The notes under the pieces were generated by a model that was not told the DNA's origin, ran no database searches, and saw only the letters and a list, made by a program, of their open reading frames with translations. From Myxococcales bacterium (GTDB taxonomy: Bacteria; Myxococcota_A; UBA796; GCA-2862545): a stretch of DNA of 64,000 nt. This document shows positions 13,992-22,374 of this stretch, piece after piece. A program made the position numbers and the translations under genes. How positions within the stretch are numbered: position 1 is the first letter of the stretch; the number at the start of each line of letters is the position of its first letter. The stretch covers positions 115,541 to 179,540 of the forward strand of contig JAHQVJ010000224.1 in NCBI GenBank assembly GCA_019634415.1, given 5' to 3'.

Positions 13992-15116
13992 ATGGGCCGA
14001 ATCTACCTGTCTCCGCCCCACATGGGAACGGACGAGATCACGCTGCTGCGCGACGCATTCGAGTCGAACTGGATCGCTCCACTGGGACCCCACGTGGACG
14101 CCTTCGAGCGCGAGCTGGCCGCTGCCGTGGGTGTCGAACACGCCGCCGCCCTGTCGTCGGGCACGGCAGGGCTGCACCTGGGCTTGCTCATCGCAGGGGT
14201 GCAGCCCGGCGACCGGGTGGTCACCAGCAGCCTCACGTTCGCAGCCACCGCCAACGCCATCACCTACGCGGGCGCCGTGCCGGTCTTCGTCGACGTGGAT
14301 CCGCGCACCTGGACGCTCGATCCCGACGCGGTGGCGGAGGCGATGGATGCCGTGGACACCCAGGGCCACCGAGTGGGTGCGTTGATCTCGGTGGATCTGT
14401 ACGGGCAGCTGTGCGACTACGCCGCGCTTCAGGCCGTGTGCCGTGCCCGTGACGTGCCGCTGGTGGAGGACGCCGCCGAGGCCCTGGGTTCCCACTCCAG
14501 CGAGGGCGCAGCCGGCAGCTTCGGCGACATGGCGGTGTTCTCCTTCAACGGCAACAAGATCATCACCACCTCCGGCGGAGGCATGCTGGTGGCACGGGAC
14601 GCCGCGGTGACCGAGCGCGCCCGGTTCCTGGCCACCCAGGCTCGAGACCCTGCGCCGCACTACCAGCACAGCACCATCGGCTTCAACTACCGGATGTCCA
14701 ACCTGCTGGCCGCGGTGGGACGGGGGCAGCTCCGCGTGCTGCAGGACCGGGTCGCCGCCCGCCGGCGCAACCGCGACGCCTATCGCGAAGGTCTGTCGGA
14801 TCTCCCGGGCATCACGTTCCTCGAAGATCCTCCTGGTGTGCACACCAACGCCTGGCTCACCTGCATCACGGTGGAGCCGGAGGCCTTCGGCGCCGATCGC
14901 GAGGCCATTCGCCTGCACCTCGAGGCCGACGACATCGAGAGTCGGCCGGTCTGGAAGCCCATGCACCTGCAGCCCGTGTTCGAAGACTGTGAGATGTTCG
15001 GTGGCTCGGTGAGTGAGTCCCTGTTCGCGAAAGGCCTGTGCCTCCCCTCGGGATCGAGCCTCACGGACGGCGACCTGCAACGCATCGTGACCCGTTTCAG
15101 GACCGTTTCGCGTTAG
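13992..15116 (+). CDS. DegT/DnrJ/EryC1 aminotransferase, PglE-like
   Basis: 374 residues from the ATG at 13992. It has 'SSGTAGLHLGL' (56-66), 'VEDAAEALGS' with the PLP-binding Asp160, and 'FSFNGNKIITTSGGGMLV' with the Schiff-base Lys189. The KIITTSGGG form is typical of PglE and related UDP-4-keto-sugar aminotransferases. 'FNYRMSNLLAAVGRGQL' and 'SRPVWKPMHLQPVF' complete the family pattern. It would transfer an amino group from glutamate to a UDP-keto sugar, giving the amino sugar used by the PglC-like transferase and perhaps acetylated by the PglD-like enzyme at 5749. No matching 4,6-dehydratase lies in the window. Confidence 0.9.
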   Translation: MGRIYLSPPHMGTDEITLLRDAFESNWIAPLGPHVDAFERELAAAVGVEHAAALSSGTAGLHLGLLIAGVQPGDRVVTSSLTFAATANAITYAGAVPVFVDVDPRTWTLDPDAVAEAMDAVDTQGHRVGALISVDLYGQLCDYAALQAVCRARDVPLVEDAAEALGSHSSEGAAGSFGDMAVFSFNGNKIITTSGGGMLVARDAAVTERARFLATQARDPAPHYQHSTIGFNYRMSNLLAAVGRGQLRVLQDRVAARRRNRDAYREGLSDLPGITFLEDPPGVHTNAWLTCITVEPEAFGADREAIRLHLEADDIESRPVWKPMHLQPVFEDCEMFGGSVSESLFAKGLCLPSGSSLTDGDLQRIVTRFRTVSR

Positions 15117-15124
15117 TCACCCTC

Positions 15125-16081
15125 ATGGTCATGGCACCCCAGGACGCGACCTCGCGCTCCCGCACGCTGGCGCTGGAGCTGCGCGGGCTCTTGCGGGACC
15201 TCGACCCGGTGCGGTGGCGCGCGGCCACGGAAGCGGCGCTGGTCCCCCGACTGCGCGCACTGCACGACAAGGTCGCCTCCTGGCTCGAGGCCACCGAGGG
15301 GAACCCCGGGCGCGTGCGCGAGCACTGGGTGGAGATGTGCGACCTGCTGGGTCGACAGCCTCCGGCACCGGACCGAGACGCCTGGCTCGAGCTTCGCGAC
15401 GAGGCAGAGCCCGTCTACGAAGCCCTGGCTCAGGCCGTGCGCGCCAGCACGGGACGGCCGCTGCCCTCCCTGCGACCCACCAACCACGTGCGGTCGGTGG
15501 TGCATCTGTTCAACGCCTTCGGCGTGATCGCACTCGTTCACTGGGTGCTGACCACCCAGACCCTGATGGTGGCCGCCTCCACGGCAGCGCTGTTGGGCGC
15601 CTGGGGCATGGAGCTGGCGCGGCGGCGCAGCGCTGCGGTCAACCGCGTGCTGATGCGGTTCTTCTCCCCCGTGGCGCACCCTCACGAGGCCCACCGGATC
15701 AACTCGGCCACCTGGTACGTCACCGCGGTGTTCCTGATGTCGCTCACGGTGCCGGTGGACGTAGGCTTCGCAGCCCTGGCGGTGCTGGGCATGGGCGATC
15801 CCGCTGCAGCCCTGGTCGGCCGGCGCTACGGCCGCACCCCGCTCCTGCACGGCCGGACCCTCGAGGGCAGCCTGGCCTTCGTGGTCGTGGGCGGTGCTGC
15901 TGCCTTCGCGGTGCTCACCCTGGTGAGCGCGGCGCCGTGGTGGATCCTGGCGTTGCGTGCGCTCGCCGCGGCCGTGGCCGGAGCCACCGCCGAGGTCCTC
16001 GCGCGACGAATCGACGACAACCTCGCCATTCCCCTCGGGGCATCTGCGGCGGGGATACTGGTGCGAGCACTGGGAGGCTGA
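15125..16081 (+). CDS. Dolichol/phytol kinase-like integral membrane protein
   Basis: 318 residues (ATG at 15125; a second ATG at 15131 is equally possible). The N-terminal 150 residues are soluble and helical. The rest has several membrane segments and 'VLGMGDPAAALVGRRYGRTPLLHGRTLEGSLAF', close to the GDxxAxxxGxxxG...KTxEGS signature of the CTP-dependent polyprenol kinase/phosphatidate cytidylyltransferase superfamily (SEC59, VTE5). Within an exopolysaccharide locus it could phosphorylate a polyprenol carrier, but bacterial homologues are poorly characterised, so this is inference. The gene starts eight bases after the aminotransferase stop. Confidence 0.75.
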   Translation: MVMAPQDATSRSRTLALELRGLLRDLDPVRWRAATEAALVPRLRALHDKVASWLEATEGNPGRVREHWVEMCDLLGRQPPAPDRDAWLELRDEAEPVYEALAQAVRASTGRPLPSLRPTNHVRSVVHLFNAFGVIALVHWVLTTQTLMVAASTAALLGAWGMELARRRSAAVNRVLMRFFSPVAHPHEAHRINSATWYVTAVFLMSLTVPVDVGFAALAVLGMGDPAAALVGRRYGRTPLLHGRTLEGSLAFVVVGGAAAFAVLTLVSAAPWWILALRALAAAVAGATAEVLARRIDDNLAIPLGASAAGILVRALGG

Positions 16082-16082
16082 C

Positions 16083-16367
16083 GTGGGCTGGTGGTCGGAC
16101 GTCAAGGAACGCGGCAACAAGATGGCCGAGGAGTACGGCACCATCTGGATCGTCACGTACCTGACCAGCTTCGTGATCACGTTCACGGCGTTCTACGTGG
16201 CTCTGATGAACGGCTTCGAGGTGGGCTCCGCGGCTGGAACGGCCGGCATCGTCGCAGGCGCCTACGCCGCCACCAAGGCCACCATGTTCGTGCGACTCCC
16301 GTTGAGCATCGCCGTGACGCCCTTCATCGCGAAGGTGCTGGAGCGTCGTAAGAGCCAGCAGGCCTAG
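16083..16367 (+). CDS. DUF1279/FAM210-like small membrane protein
   Basis: 94 residues from the GTG at 16083, with GGGAGG five bases upstream inside the end of the previous gene. After a short charged N-terminus, 'YGTIWIVTYLTSFVITFTAFYVAL' forms one membrane segment and 'AGTAGIVAGAYAATKATM' a second, weaker one, ending with 'LPLSIAVTPFIAKVL'. That layout matches the DUF1279 domain known from FAM210 proteins. The function in bacteria is unknown. The gene is separated from the kinase-like gene by one base and its 3' end overlaps the convergent O-antigen-ligase-like gene by 44 bases. Confidence 0.65.
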   Translation: MGWWSDVKERGNKMAEEYGTIWIVTYLTSFVITFTAFYVALMNGFEVGSAAGTAGIVAGAYAATKATMFVRLPLSIAVTPFIAKVLERRKSQQA

Positions 16368-17553
16368 GCCCAAGGGCCTCGGACGTGCGCCGATCAGGGT
16401 TCGCAGAACCCCGGTGAGCTGCCCCTGCCAAGGCCCACACCCACATCACCGCGCTGGCTCGGGTGAGCCAGTCGTTGGACAAGGGTGCCGTGAGCAGCGC
16501 CCCCACCAACGTACCGAGCGCTGCCACCGCCACGATTCGACGAGGCGACGCGGTGGTGGCCAGCCGCCACAGATCCCGCAACGCCACGGCCATCCACAGA
16601 CCCCACGCCGCCAGACCCACCAGTCCCAGCTGGATCCACAGCGACAGCACGTCGCTGTGGGGATCGAAGTGTCGATGCAGGCCCGTGTGGTCCGCGAGTC
16701 CCCGACCGATCCACACGTCGAGGGGCCGGGCCTGTTCGAGGAAGGTGCTCACGCTCTCGGCCCAGATCCGACCTCGGCTCGATCCGATCGCCGCCCATCC
16801 TCCCTCGGGAGGGGTGAGGGTGATCACCGACACCAGATCCGTCATGCGCCCGCTCGCCAGCATCATGGCCAGGGCGCCGAGGCCACCCGCCACGACGACC
16901 GCCGTCCACGCGCCTCGCCGGGGGGCGACCGCCAACGCCGCCGCCAGGCATCCGAGGGCCGCCCACAGCCAGGCCGTGCGCACGTAGGTGAGGGTGAGAC
17001 ACACCACAGCACCGAGGGCCACGGCCCCCGCCCAGCGTGTGCCTCCCACAGCCACCACCCCGGCCGTCACCCCCACCACCGCCATGAGGGCGGCGTGAGT
17101 GTGCACGTTGCCGTAGAACCCGAGCAGTCGCGGCCAGTCGTGCAGCACGTGCTCGGCAGGCTGACCGGTCAGCGCCGCCAGCAGTCCCACACCGACGGGG
17201 ATCGCCGCGGCGGCCACCCAGCGCCGCGCGCTGCCTGCCGGCACGGGATGCGCCCACAGCGCCAGCAACCACACCACGGGAAACAGCAGGTGCCCGGCCA
17301 TGACGAGCCCTTCCCACGGCCGATCCGCTCGCGCCAGCCCCACCAGCACCACACCGGCGAACGTCGCCATCGGCCATCGCCAGGGATGCCGCCACGCCCG
17401 GTGCGGAGCCACGAGCACCGCCGAGAGCGTGAGGACCCACAGGCCCACTGCTCCGAGACGCGAGGCGCTGCCCACCGGTGTCGGCCACCCCCACGCCGCA
17501 TCCAGCAACAGACGCGCCACCAGCAACCACACCAGGGCCGAGCCGAGGGACAT
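16324..17553 (-). CDS. O-antigen polymerase/ligase-like (Wzy/WaaL) membrane protein
   Basis: 409 residues from the ATG at 17553. About ten hydrophobic segments follow from the N-terminus (for example SALVWLLVARLLLDAAWG and LGLVGLAAWGLWMAVAL). A large periplasmic loop between the later segments contains 'GSSRGRIWAESVSTFLEQARP', 'GRGLADHTGLHRHFDPHSDVLSLWIQLG', the RG...W and H.HN/D-like features of O-antigen ligase domains. It should polymerise or ligate lipid-linked repeat units in the periplasm. It is divergent from the WecG-like gene, with only 48 bases between them, so both promoters must lie in or near this gap. No strong Shine-Dalgarno is seen. Confidence 0.8.
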   Translation of the reverse strand: MSLGSALVWLLVARLLLDAAWGWPTPVGSASRLGAVGLWVLTLSAVLVAPHRAWRHPWRWPMATFAGVVLVGLARADRPWEGLVMAGHLLFPVVWLLALWAHPVPAGSARRWVAAAAIPVGVGLLAALTGQPAEHVLHDWPRLLGFYGNVHTHAALMAVVGVTAGVVAVGGTRWAGAVALGAVVCLTLTYVRTAWLWAALGCLAAALAVAPRRGAWTAVVVAGGLGALAMMLASGRMTDLVSVITLTPPEGGWAAIGSSRGRIWAESVSTFLEQARPLDVWIGRGLADHTGLHRHFDPHSDVLSLWIQLGLVGLAAWGLWMAVALRDLWRLATTASPRRIVAVAALGTLVGALLTAPLSNDWLTRASAVMWVWALAGAAHRGSANPDRRTSEALGPRPAGSYDAPAPSR

Positions 17554-17601
17554 CGTCACCGGTAACCTTGATCGACGCCGCTCACTGGGTGACAACTCGA
17601 C

Positions 17602-18342
17602 GTGCACACGGTGGACGTCGGCGGCGTAGCAGTGGGAGCCCTGGATCGGCAGGGATGGGTGCGGGCGCTGATCGGGGCGGCCGAGGCCGAGGATGGCAGT
17701 GTGCACCACCACGTGTCGCTGAACGCGGCCAAGTGGGTGGCGCTGCGCCGGGATCCTCGACTCCGAGCCGCCGTGGACGACGCCGCCAGCGTGGCGGCGG
17801 ACGGCATGAGCGTGGTGTGGGCATCCGCACTGCTGCGCACGCCGGTGCACCACCGCGTGCCCGGAGCGGATCTCGCAGCGGATCTGGTGGAGGCTGCCGA
17901 GCAACGACGCTGGCGCGTGGCGCTGGTTGGAGCGCTGCCCGGCGTGGTGGCCCAGGTGAAGCGGCAGCTGGAGGCCCGCGGCGTGCGGGTGTGTCTGGCG
18001 CACCACGGTCACTTCCCCGAGGAGGAGGAGGCTCGGCTGGCAGACGCCATCCACGACGCGAAGCCGCGGCTGCTGCTGTTGGCGCTGGGCACCCCGCGCG
18101 CAGAGCTCTTCGCGTGGCGCCACGGACCGCGGATGGGCGTGCCCCTGGTCCTTGGAGTGGGCGGCACCTTCGACGTGTGGGCGGGCCGAGCCACGCGCGC
18201 CCCCCGGCTGCTCCAGCGGATGGGGCTCGAGGGCGTGTGGCGCTTCGCCTCGGCTCCACGCACCCGCTTCCGACGAGCCGTGGTGGCGCCGGTGCAGTTC
18301 GCCCTGGCGATGGCACGCGGCAAGCGCCTCGACGTCCCGTGA
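17602..18342 (+). CDS. WecG/TagA/CpsF family glycosyltransferase
   Basis: 246 residues from the GTG at 17602. It carries the family motifs 'SLNAAKWVALRRDP' (substrate helix), 'VAADGMSVVWASALL' with Asp67 as likely catalytic residue, 'RVPGADLAADL' and 'RLLLLALGTPRAELFAWRH', then 'GVGGTFDVWAGRATRAP'. These GT26 enzymes transfer ManNAc or a uronic-acid sugar onto a lipid-linked acceptor on the cytoplasmic face. The UDP-sugar dehydrogenase at 12425 could supply a uronic donor. Its stop overlaps the start of the heparinase-like gene (GTGA at 18339-18342). Confidence 0.9.
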   Translation: MHTVDVGGVAVGALDRQGWVRALIGAAEAEDGSVHHHVSLNAAKWVALRRDPRLRAAVDDAASVAADGMSVVWASALLRTPVHHRVPGADLAADLVEAAEQRRWRVALVGALPGVVAQVKRQLEARGVRVCLAHHGHFPEEEEARLADAIHDAKPRLLLLALGTPRAELFAWRHGPRMGVPLVLGVGGTFDVWAGRATRAPRLLQRMGLEGVWRFASAPRTRFRRAVVAPVQFALAMARGKRLDVP

Positions 18343-20054
18343 GCTGGCACCTGGCGCGCGCCCGCCGCCTGCACCTGTCGGAGATCGCGCCACGGATGGC
18401 CCACGCGGTGGCTCGTTCCCTGCGGCGCCCGCCCGCTGCAGGGTCGCAGAGCGGACGCCTCGTGCCCGATGTGGACGTCGATCCTGCAGCCGTCGCTTGG
18501 GCACAGCAGGTCCGCCGAGACGCCGAGCATGCCGAGCGAACCTGGCAGCCGGCCTGGGATCGGCCGAGCTGGACGCTGGATCTCCTCCGGCTGGGGGTGG
18601 ATCCGAAGGACCTGTGGATCCACGGCCGCCTGCAGCACCTCGCGCTGCTGGCCCACGCCGATCCGGCAGCCCCCGGACCGGTGGCCGACGCGCTCCACTG
18701 GCTGTCGCGTCATCCGGTGGGTCGCGGCGTGCACTGGGCGTCCACGCTGGAGGTGGCGGTCCGCCTGGTGTCGCTGGCGACGTTGGCGCAGATCAGGCCC
18801 TGCCAGGCCCTCCGAGACGCGATCGCTGCCCACGCCGGGTGGCTGATCCACAGCCCCTCGTTGGGCTCGTCGGCCCGCAATCACCGCGTGGCGGAGCTCG
18901 CTGCGCTGGCGGTGGCCGCCCGTGCACTCCCCGACAGCCCGGCCACCTCGCAGTGGCTCAGCCACGGAGCGCAGCTCCCCAGCGTGCTCGCCCGACAGCT
19001 CCATCCCGACGGCGTCGGCGTGGAGCAGAGCACCCACTACCTGGCCTTCGTGGTGGAGTGGGCGCTGCTGGCTCGCCAGCTCGGAGTCGCGGGGCTGGAT
19101 CCCTTGCTGCAGCCCGCAATCGTCTTTCTGCGCACCCTCGTCGACGGCTCTGGTGTCGCCGTGTCCCTGGGCGACGACGATGGCGGCCAGGTGCTGCCCA
19201 CCGGACCCAGCGAGCGCTACGTGGGCAGCGTGGCAGGTGCCGGCGCCGCCCTCCTCGGACAGCCGGCCCCCCTCGGTTGGCGGCCCGATCTCCTGAGCGC
19301 CTGGCTCGGAGCCGATCGGTCACGGCCCCCGGAGGAGCCCGCCTCGATGCACTTCGTCGAGGGCGGCCTCACGGTGCTGCGCCGCGGCGGCACCGTAGCC
19401 GTCTTGGATCACGGGCCGGTGGGGGAGCCCGATCTGTCCGCCCACGGCCACGCGGACGCGTGCGGACTGTGGCTGCACCTGCCTTCGGGGCCGCTGGTGG
19501 TGGGGCGCGGCACCGGCCGCTACACCGCGGCCCCCGCACACCGGACGTTCCATCGCAGCGTGGCGGCCCACCCCACGCTCAGCCTGGACGCGCCCGCCCC
19601 GTCGGTTCCTCACGACCACCCCTTCCTGTGGCGTAGGCGCACCACTGCGCGCTCACTGGCCGAGGCCGATCCGCTGCACCGGGCGGTGGCCGAGATCGCG
19701 TGGGGTGGCGGCATCGTCCACCAGCGACAGGTGTGGCTGGAGCCGGAGCGGCTGGTGTGGACGGACCAGGTCCGAGGAAGCGGCGCCCACGTGCTCACCG
19801 TGCAGATCCCCCTCGCACCCGGCCTCGCGCTGACGCGAGCGGGTGCTGCCTACGAGGTAGGCCGCGGCGACCAGGTCCTCGCCACGGTGCACCCAGATCC
19901 GCGCTGCGCCACGCGGGTGATCACCGGAGGACCGAAGCCAGGGGTGGGCTGGCACAGCCCCCGGTACGGGCACTGGGTCGCCGCCAGCACCCTGCTGCTC
20001 ACCGTCCGGTCGGAGCTACCCATCACGCTACGAACGGTGGTCCGCATTCGCTGA
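18339..20054 (+). CDS. Heparinase II/III-like polysaccharide lyase
   Basis: 571 residues from the GTG at 18339. The N-terminal half is an all-helical toroid ('DLWIHGRLQHLALLAHAD', 'SARNHRVAELAALAVAARAL', 'GVGVEQSTHYLAFVVEWALLA'). The C-terminal half is a beta-sandwich with 'LDHGPVGEPDLSAHGHADACGLWLHLPSGPLVV', matching the His-containing motif of the heparinase II/III C-terminal domain. Such enzymes cleave uronic-acid polymers by beta-elimination and are frequent in exopolysaccharide loci, where they trim or clear the polymer in the periplasm. There is no obvious N-terminal signal peptide, which is unusual if it acts outside the cytoplasm. It is coupled to the upstream transferase gene. Confidence 0.85.
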   Translation: MSWHLARARRLHLSEIAPRMAHAVARSLRRPPAAGSQSGRLVPDVDVDPAAVAWAQQVRRDAEHAERTWQPAWDRPSWTLDLLRLGVDPKDLWIHGRLQHLALLAHADPAAPGPVADALHWLSRHPVGRGVHWASTLEVAVRLVSLATLAQIRPCQALRDAIAAHAGWLIHSPSLGSSARNHRVAELAALAVAARALPDSPATSQWLSHGAQLPSVLARQLHPDGVGVEQSTHYLAFVVEWALLARQLGVAGLDPLLQPAIVFLRTLVDGSGVAVSLGDDDGGQVLPTGPSERYVGSVAGAGAALLGQPAPLGWRPDLLSAWLGADRSRPPEEPASMHFVEGGLTVLRRGGTVAVLDHGPVGEPDLSAHGHADACGLWLHLPSGPLVVGRGTGRYTAAPAHRTFHRSVAAHPTLSLDAPAPSVPHDHPFLWRRRTTARSLAEADPLHRAVAEIAWGGGIVHQRQVWLEPERLVWTDQVRGSGAHVLTVQIPLAPGLALTRAGAAYEVGRGDQVLATVHPDPRCATRVITGGPKPGVGWHSPRYGHWVAASTLLLTVRSELPITLRTVVRIR

Positions 20055-20083
20055 CGCGGGTACGATCGCGGCGCGAGGCAGCC

Positions 20084-20587
20084 ATGCGAGGATTCACACG
20101 ACGCGCGTTCATGGGAGCTGGGTGCCTCTGGGCGATGGCCTGCAACCAGCGCCCCGGGGTCAACTTCCCCTTCGACACCGCAGACCCACAGACCGGCGAC
20201 ACGTCGGTTCCGCCCGTGCCGGAGGGGTACCCCTGCGAGCAGGCCGTGCCCGATGGCAGCGGTCGCATCCCACTCCCCCTCGACGACTACCCGGACCTCG
20301 CCGAGGTGGGCGGCTGGTATCCGCTGACCACGCCCGCAGGGGCCATCGTCGTCGCTCACGTCGACGAGGGCTGCTACGTCGCGATCCTGCGGGCCTGCAC
20401 CCACGAGGGAGTCCCCATCGACTACCGCCCCGAGCGAGGGCAGTTCGTGTGTCCACGCCATGGCGCGGTGTACGACTGGCGAGGACGGAAGGTGGCGGGA
20501 CCACAGCCACGCGATCTGCCTGTGTACCAGGTGGCCCGAGAGGGGGACACCGTGTTCGTCGACGTGGACCAGCTGGGCGAGAGGTAG
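20084..20587 (+). CDS. Rieske-type [2Fe-2S] lipoprotein with Tat signal
   Basis: 167 residues from the ATG at 20084. The N-terminus MRGFTRRAFMGAGCLWAMAC combines a twin-arginine motif (TRRAFMG) with a lipobox (AMAC, Cys20), so it is likely exported folded and then lipidated. The cluster ligands are Cys105 and His107 in 'CTHEG' and Cys123 and His126 in 'CPRHGAVYDW', with the usual spacing. It would carry electrons on the periplasmic side. No cytochrome b or oxygenase partner is adjacent, so the redox partner is unknown. The neighbouring lipoprotein and cysteine desulfurase genes follow within a few bases. Confidence 0.85.
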   Translation: MRGFTRRAFMGAGCLWAMACNQRPGVNFPFDTADPQTGDTSVPPVPEGYPCEQAVPDGSGRIPLPLDDYPDLAEVGGWYPLTTPAGAIVVAHVDEGCYVAILRACTHEGVPIDYRPERGQFVCPRHGAVYDWRGRKVAGPQPRDLPVYQVAREGDTVFVDVDQLGER

Positions 20588-20590
20588 ACC

Positions 20591-21229
20591 ATGCGTATCG
20601 CCTGGGTGTGGCTGCTGGCGACGGCCTGCGGAGCAGGCACCGAGCCCTCGTCGCTGTGCCGTCCCGGCTTCGCGCTCGGGCCCGACGGTCACTGCTATCC
20701 CCCACCCCCCGACTACCCCGACCCCGTGGCCACCGACGTGCTGGAGAACCTGCCCGACTGCGAGCTGCGCGATCCCACGGGGGGCATCGATCTGGCAGGG
20801 GGATGCGTGCTCGACGCCTGTGCCGGGGATCGCTTCGCCGACGTGGACGCCTTGCTGGGAGGAGCTGCGGACTGCACCGAGATCGTCGACAGCGGAGACG
20901 TGTCGTGCACCTGGGACACCGTCGGTGGACGCTTCGGAGCCGACGAGGGAGTGCCTCGCGACACCGCACGAGCCCAGTGGATCCGGGTGCTGCGCCCTCA
21001 CGAGGGCACCACCGACGAGGGTCTGGGAACCCGAATCGCTCCGCGCTGCTTCGTGGAGACGCTCGACGTGCCCGATCAGGTGCTCTTCTCCGACGCGCTG
21101 GGCGATCTGCTCGTCTCCCAGATGGCCTGGGCCGCCTACGGCGTGACCGTCGTCGACACCCAGGACCGCCGAGGCAACGATCTGCCCGATGGCTTGGTGG
21201 ACGAGATCTTCCTGCAGGGGCCTCCGTGA
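20591..21229 (+). CDS. Lipoprotein of unknown function
   Basis: 212 residues starting three bases after the Rieske stop. MRIAWVWLLATAC gives a short lipoprotein signal with Cys13. The mature part is Asp/Gly-rich and has ten or so Cys residues ('LCRPGFALGPDGHCYPPPPDYPD', 'GGCVLDACAGDRF', 'SCTWDTVGG', 'RCFVETLDVPDQ'), so it is probably disulphide-stabilised outside the cytoplasm. No domain is recognised. Its position between a Rieske lipoprotein and a cysteine desulfurase, and the GTGA overlap with the latter (21226-21229), suggests joint expression but not a function. Confidence 0.75.
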   Translation: MRIAWVWLLATACGAGTEPSSLCRPGFALGPDGHCYPPPPDYPDPVATDVLENLPDCELRDPTGGIDLAGGCVLDACAGDRFADVDALLGGAADCTEIVDSGDVSCTWDTVGGRFGADEGVPRDTARAQWIRVLRPHEGTTDEGLGTRIAPRCFVETLDVPDQVLFSDALGDLLVSQMAWAAYGVTVVDTQDRRGNDLPDGLVDEIFLQGPP

Positions 21230-22374
21230 CGATCTACCTGGACCACAACGCCACCACCCCGACGCACCCCGACGTGGTGGAGGCCATGCTGCCGTGGCTG
21301 CACGACGGCTATGCCAACCCATCGAGCGACCACGCCGGGGGCCGCCGCGCCCGCGCCGCCATCGATCTGGCGCGGGAGCAGGTGGCGGCGCTGGTGAACG
21401 CGGTCCCCGAGGCCGTGGTGTTCACCTCGGGTGGCACCGAGTCCGACAACCTGGCCATCCTGGGGTCCGTCGGCGCGCGACCCGACCGCCGACACATCCT
21501 CACCTCGACGGTGGAGCATCCCGCCGTGGCGGAGCCTTGCCGCCACCTCGAGGGCCTGGGTCATCCGATGACCTGGCTCGAGGTCGGACCAGGTGGCGCC
21601 ATCTCGGCGGACCAGGCGGAGCAGGCCCTGTCCACCGACACGGTGCTGATCAGCGTGATGCTGGCCAACAACGAGACCGGAGCGCTCCAGCCCATCCGCG
21701 AGCTCGCCGCCGCCGGGAAGCGGGTCGGGGCCACGATTCACACCGATGCCGCTCAGGCCGTCGGGAAGATGGCGGTCGACATGGAGGCCCTCGGGGTGGA
21801 CCTGCTCACCATCGCCGGCCACAAGCTGTACGCCCCCAAGGGCATCGGTGCGCTGGTGGTACGCCCGGGCACGCCCCTACAGCCAGTGCTGCGAGGTGCC
21901 GGCCACGAAGGCGGCCTACGCCCCGGCACCGAGAACGTGCCCAGCATCGTGGGGTTGGGGCACGCCTGTGCGCTGGCTGCCCGAGGGCTGCACGACGAAG
22001 CGCACCGGCAACGACAGCTCGTGAGCCGCTTGTGGGACCACCTGCACGACGCCATCGGCGGACTGCGCCGCACGGTGAGCGCCGAGGAGGCGCTACCCAA
22101 CACGCTCCACGTGCGGCTCCCGGGATGCATCGGCGCCAACGTGCTCGCCCGCACACCCGCCGTAGCCGCGTCCACGGGCTCCGCGTGCCATGCAGGCGTG
22201 CATGCGCCCAGCCCAGTGCTCCTCGCCATGGGGCTGGCTCCCGACGACGCTCTGGGGGCGCTGCGGCTGTCCGTGGGGCGATCCACCACCTCCGACGACG
22301 TGGATCGAGCAGCCGAAGCGCTCGTGGCGTCGTTTCGCCAGGAGGCCGGCTCAGCCCGCTCGCAGCCGAGCTAG
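21226..22374 (+). CDS. Cysteine desulfurase, IscS/NifS family
   Basis: 382 residues from the GTG at 21226. It begins with the hallmark 'IYLDHNATTPTHP', then 'FTSGGTESDNLAI', 'NNETGALQPI', 'HTDAAQAVGK' and 'TIAGHKLYAPKGIGAL' with the PLP Lys200. The active-site Cys321 sits in 'STGSACHAGVHAPSP'. The enzyme removes sulfur from cysteine as a persulfide for Fe-S cluster or tRNA thiolation. The short loop around the Cys is IscS/NifS-like. No IscU or IscR is adjacent; co-transcription with a Rieske protein gene fits a role in Fe-S supply. Its end overlaps the convergent TPR gene by 24 bases. Confidence 0.9.
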   Translation: MTIYLDHNATTPTHPDVVEAMLPWLHDGYANPSSDHAGGRRARAAIDLAREQVAALVNAVPEAVVFTSGGTESDNLAILGSVGARPDRRHILTSTVEHPAVAEPCRHLEGLGHPMTWLEVGPGGAISADQAEQALSTDTVLISVMLANNETGALQPIRELAAAGKRVGATIHTDAAQAVGKMAVDMEALGVDLLTIAGHKLYAPKGIGALVVRPGTPLQPVLRGAGHEGGLRPGTENVPSIVGLGHACALAARGLHDEAHRQRQLVSRLWDHLHDAIGGLRRTVSAEEALPNTLHVRLPGCIGANVLARTPAVAASTGSACHAGVHAPSPVLLAMGLAPDDALGALRLSVGRSTTSDDVDRAAEALVASFRQEAGSARSQPS

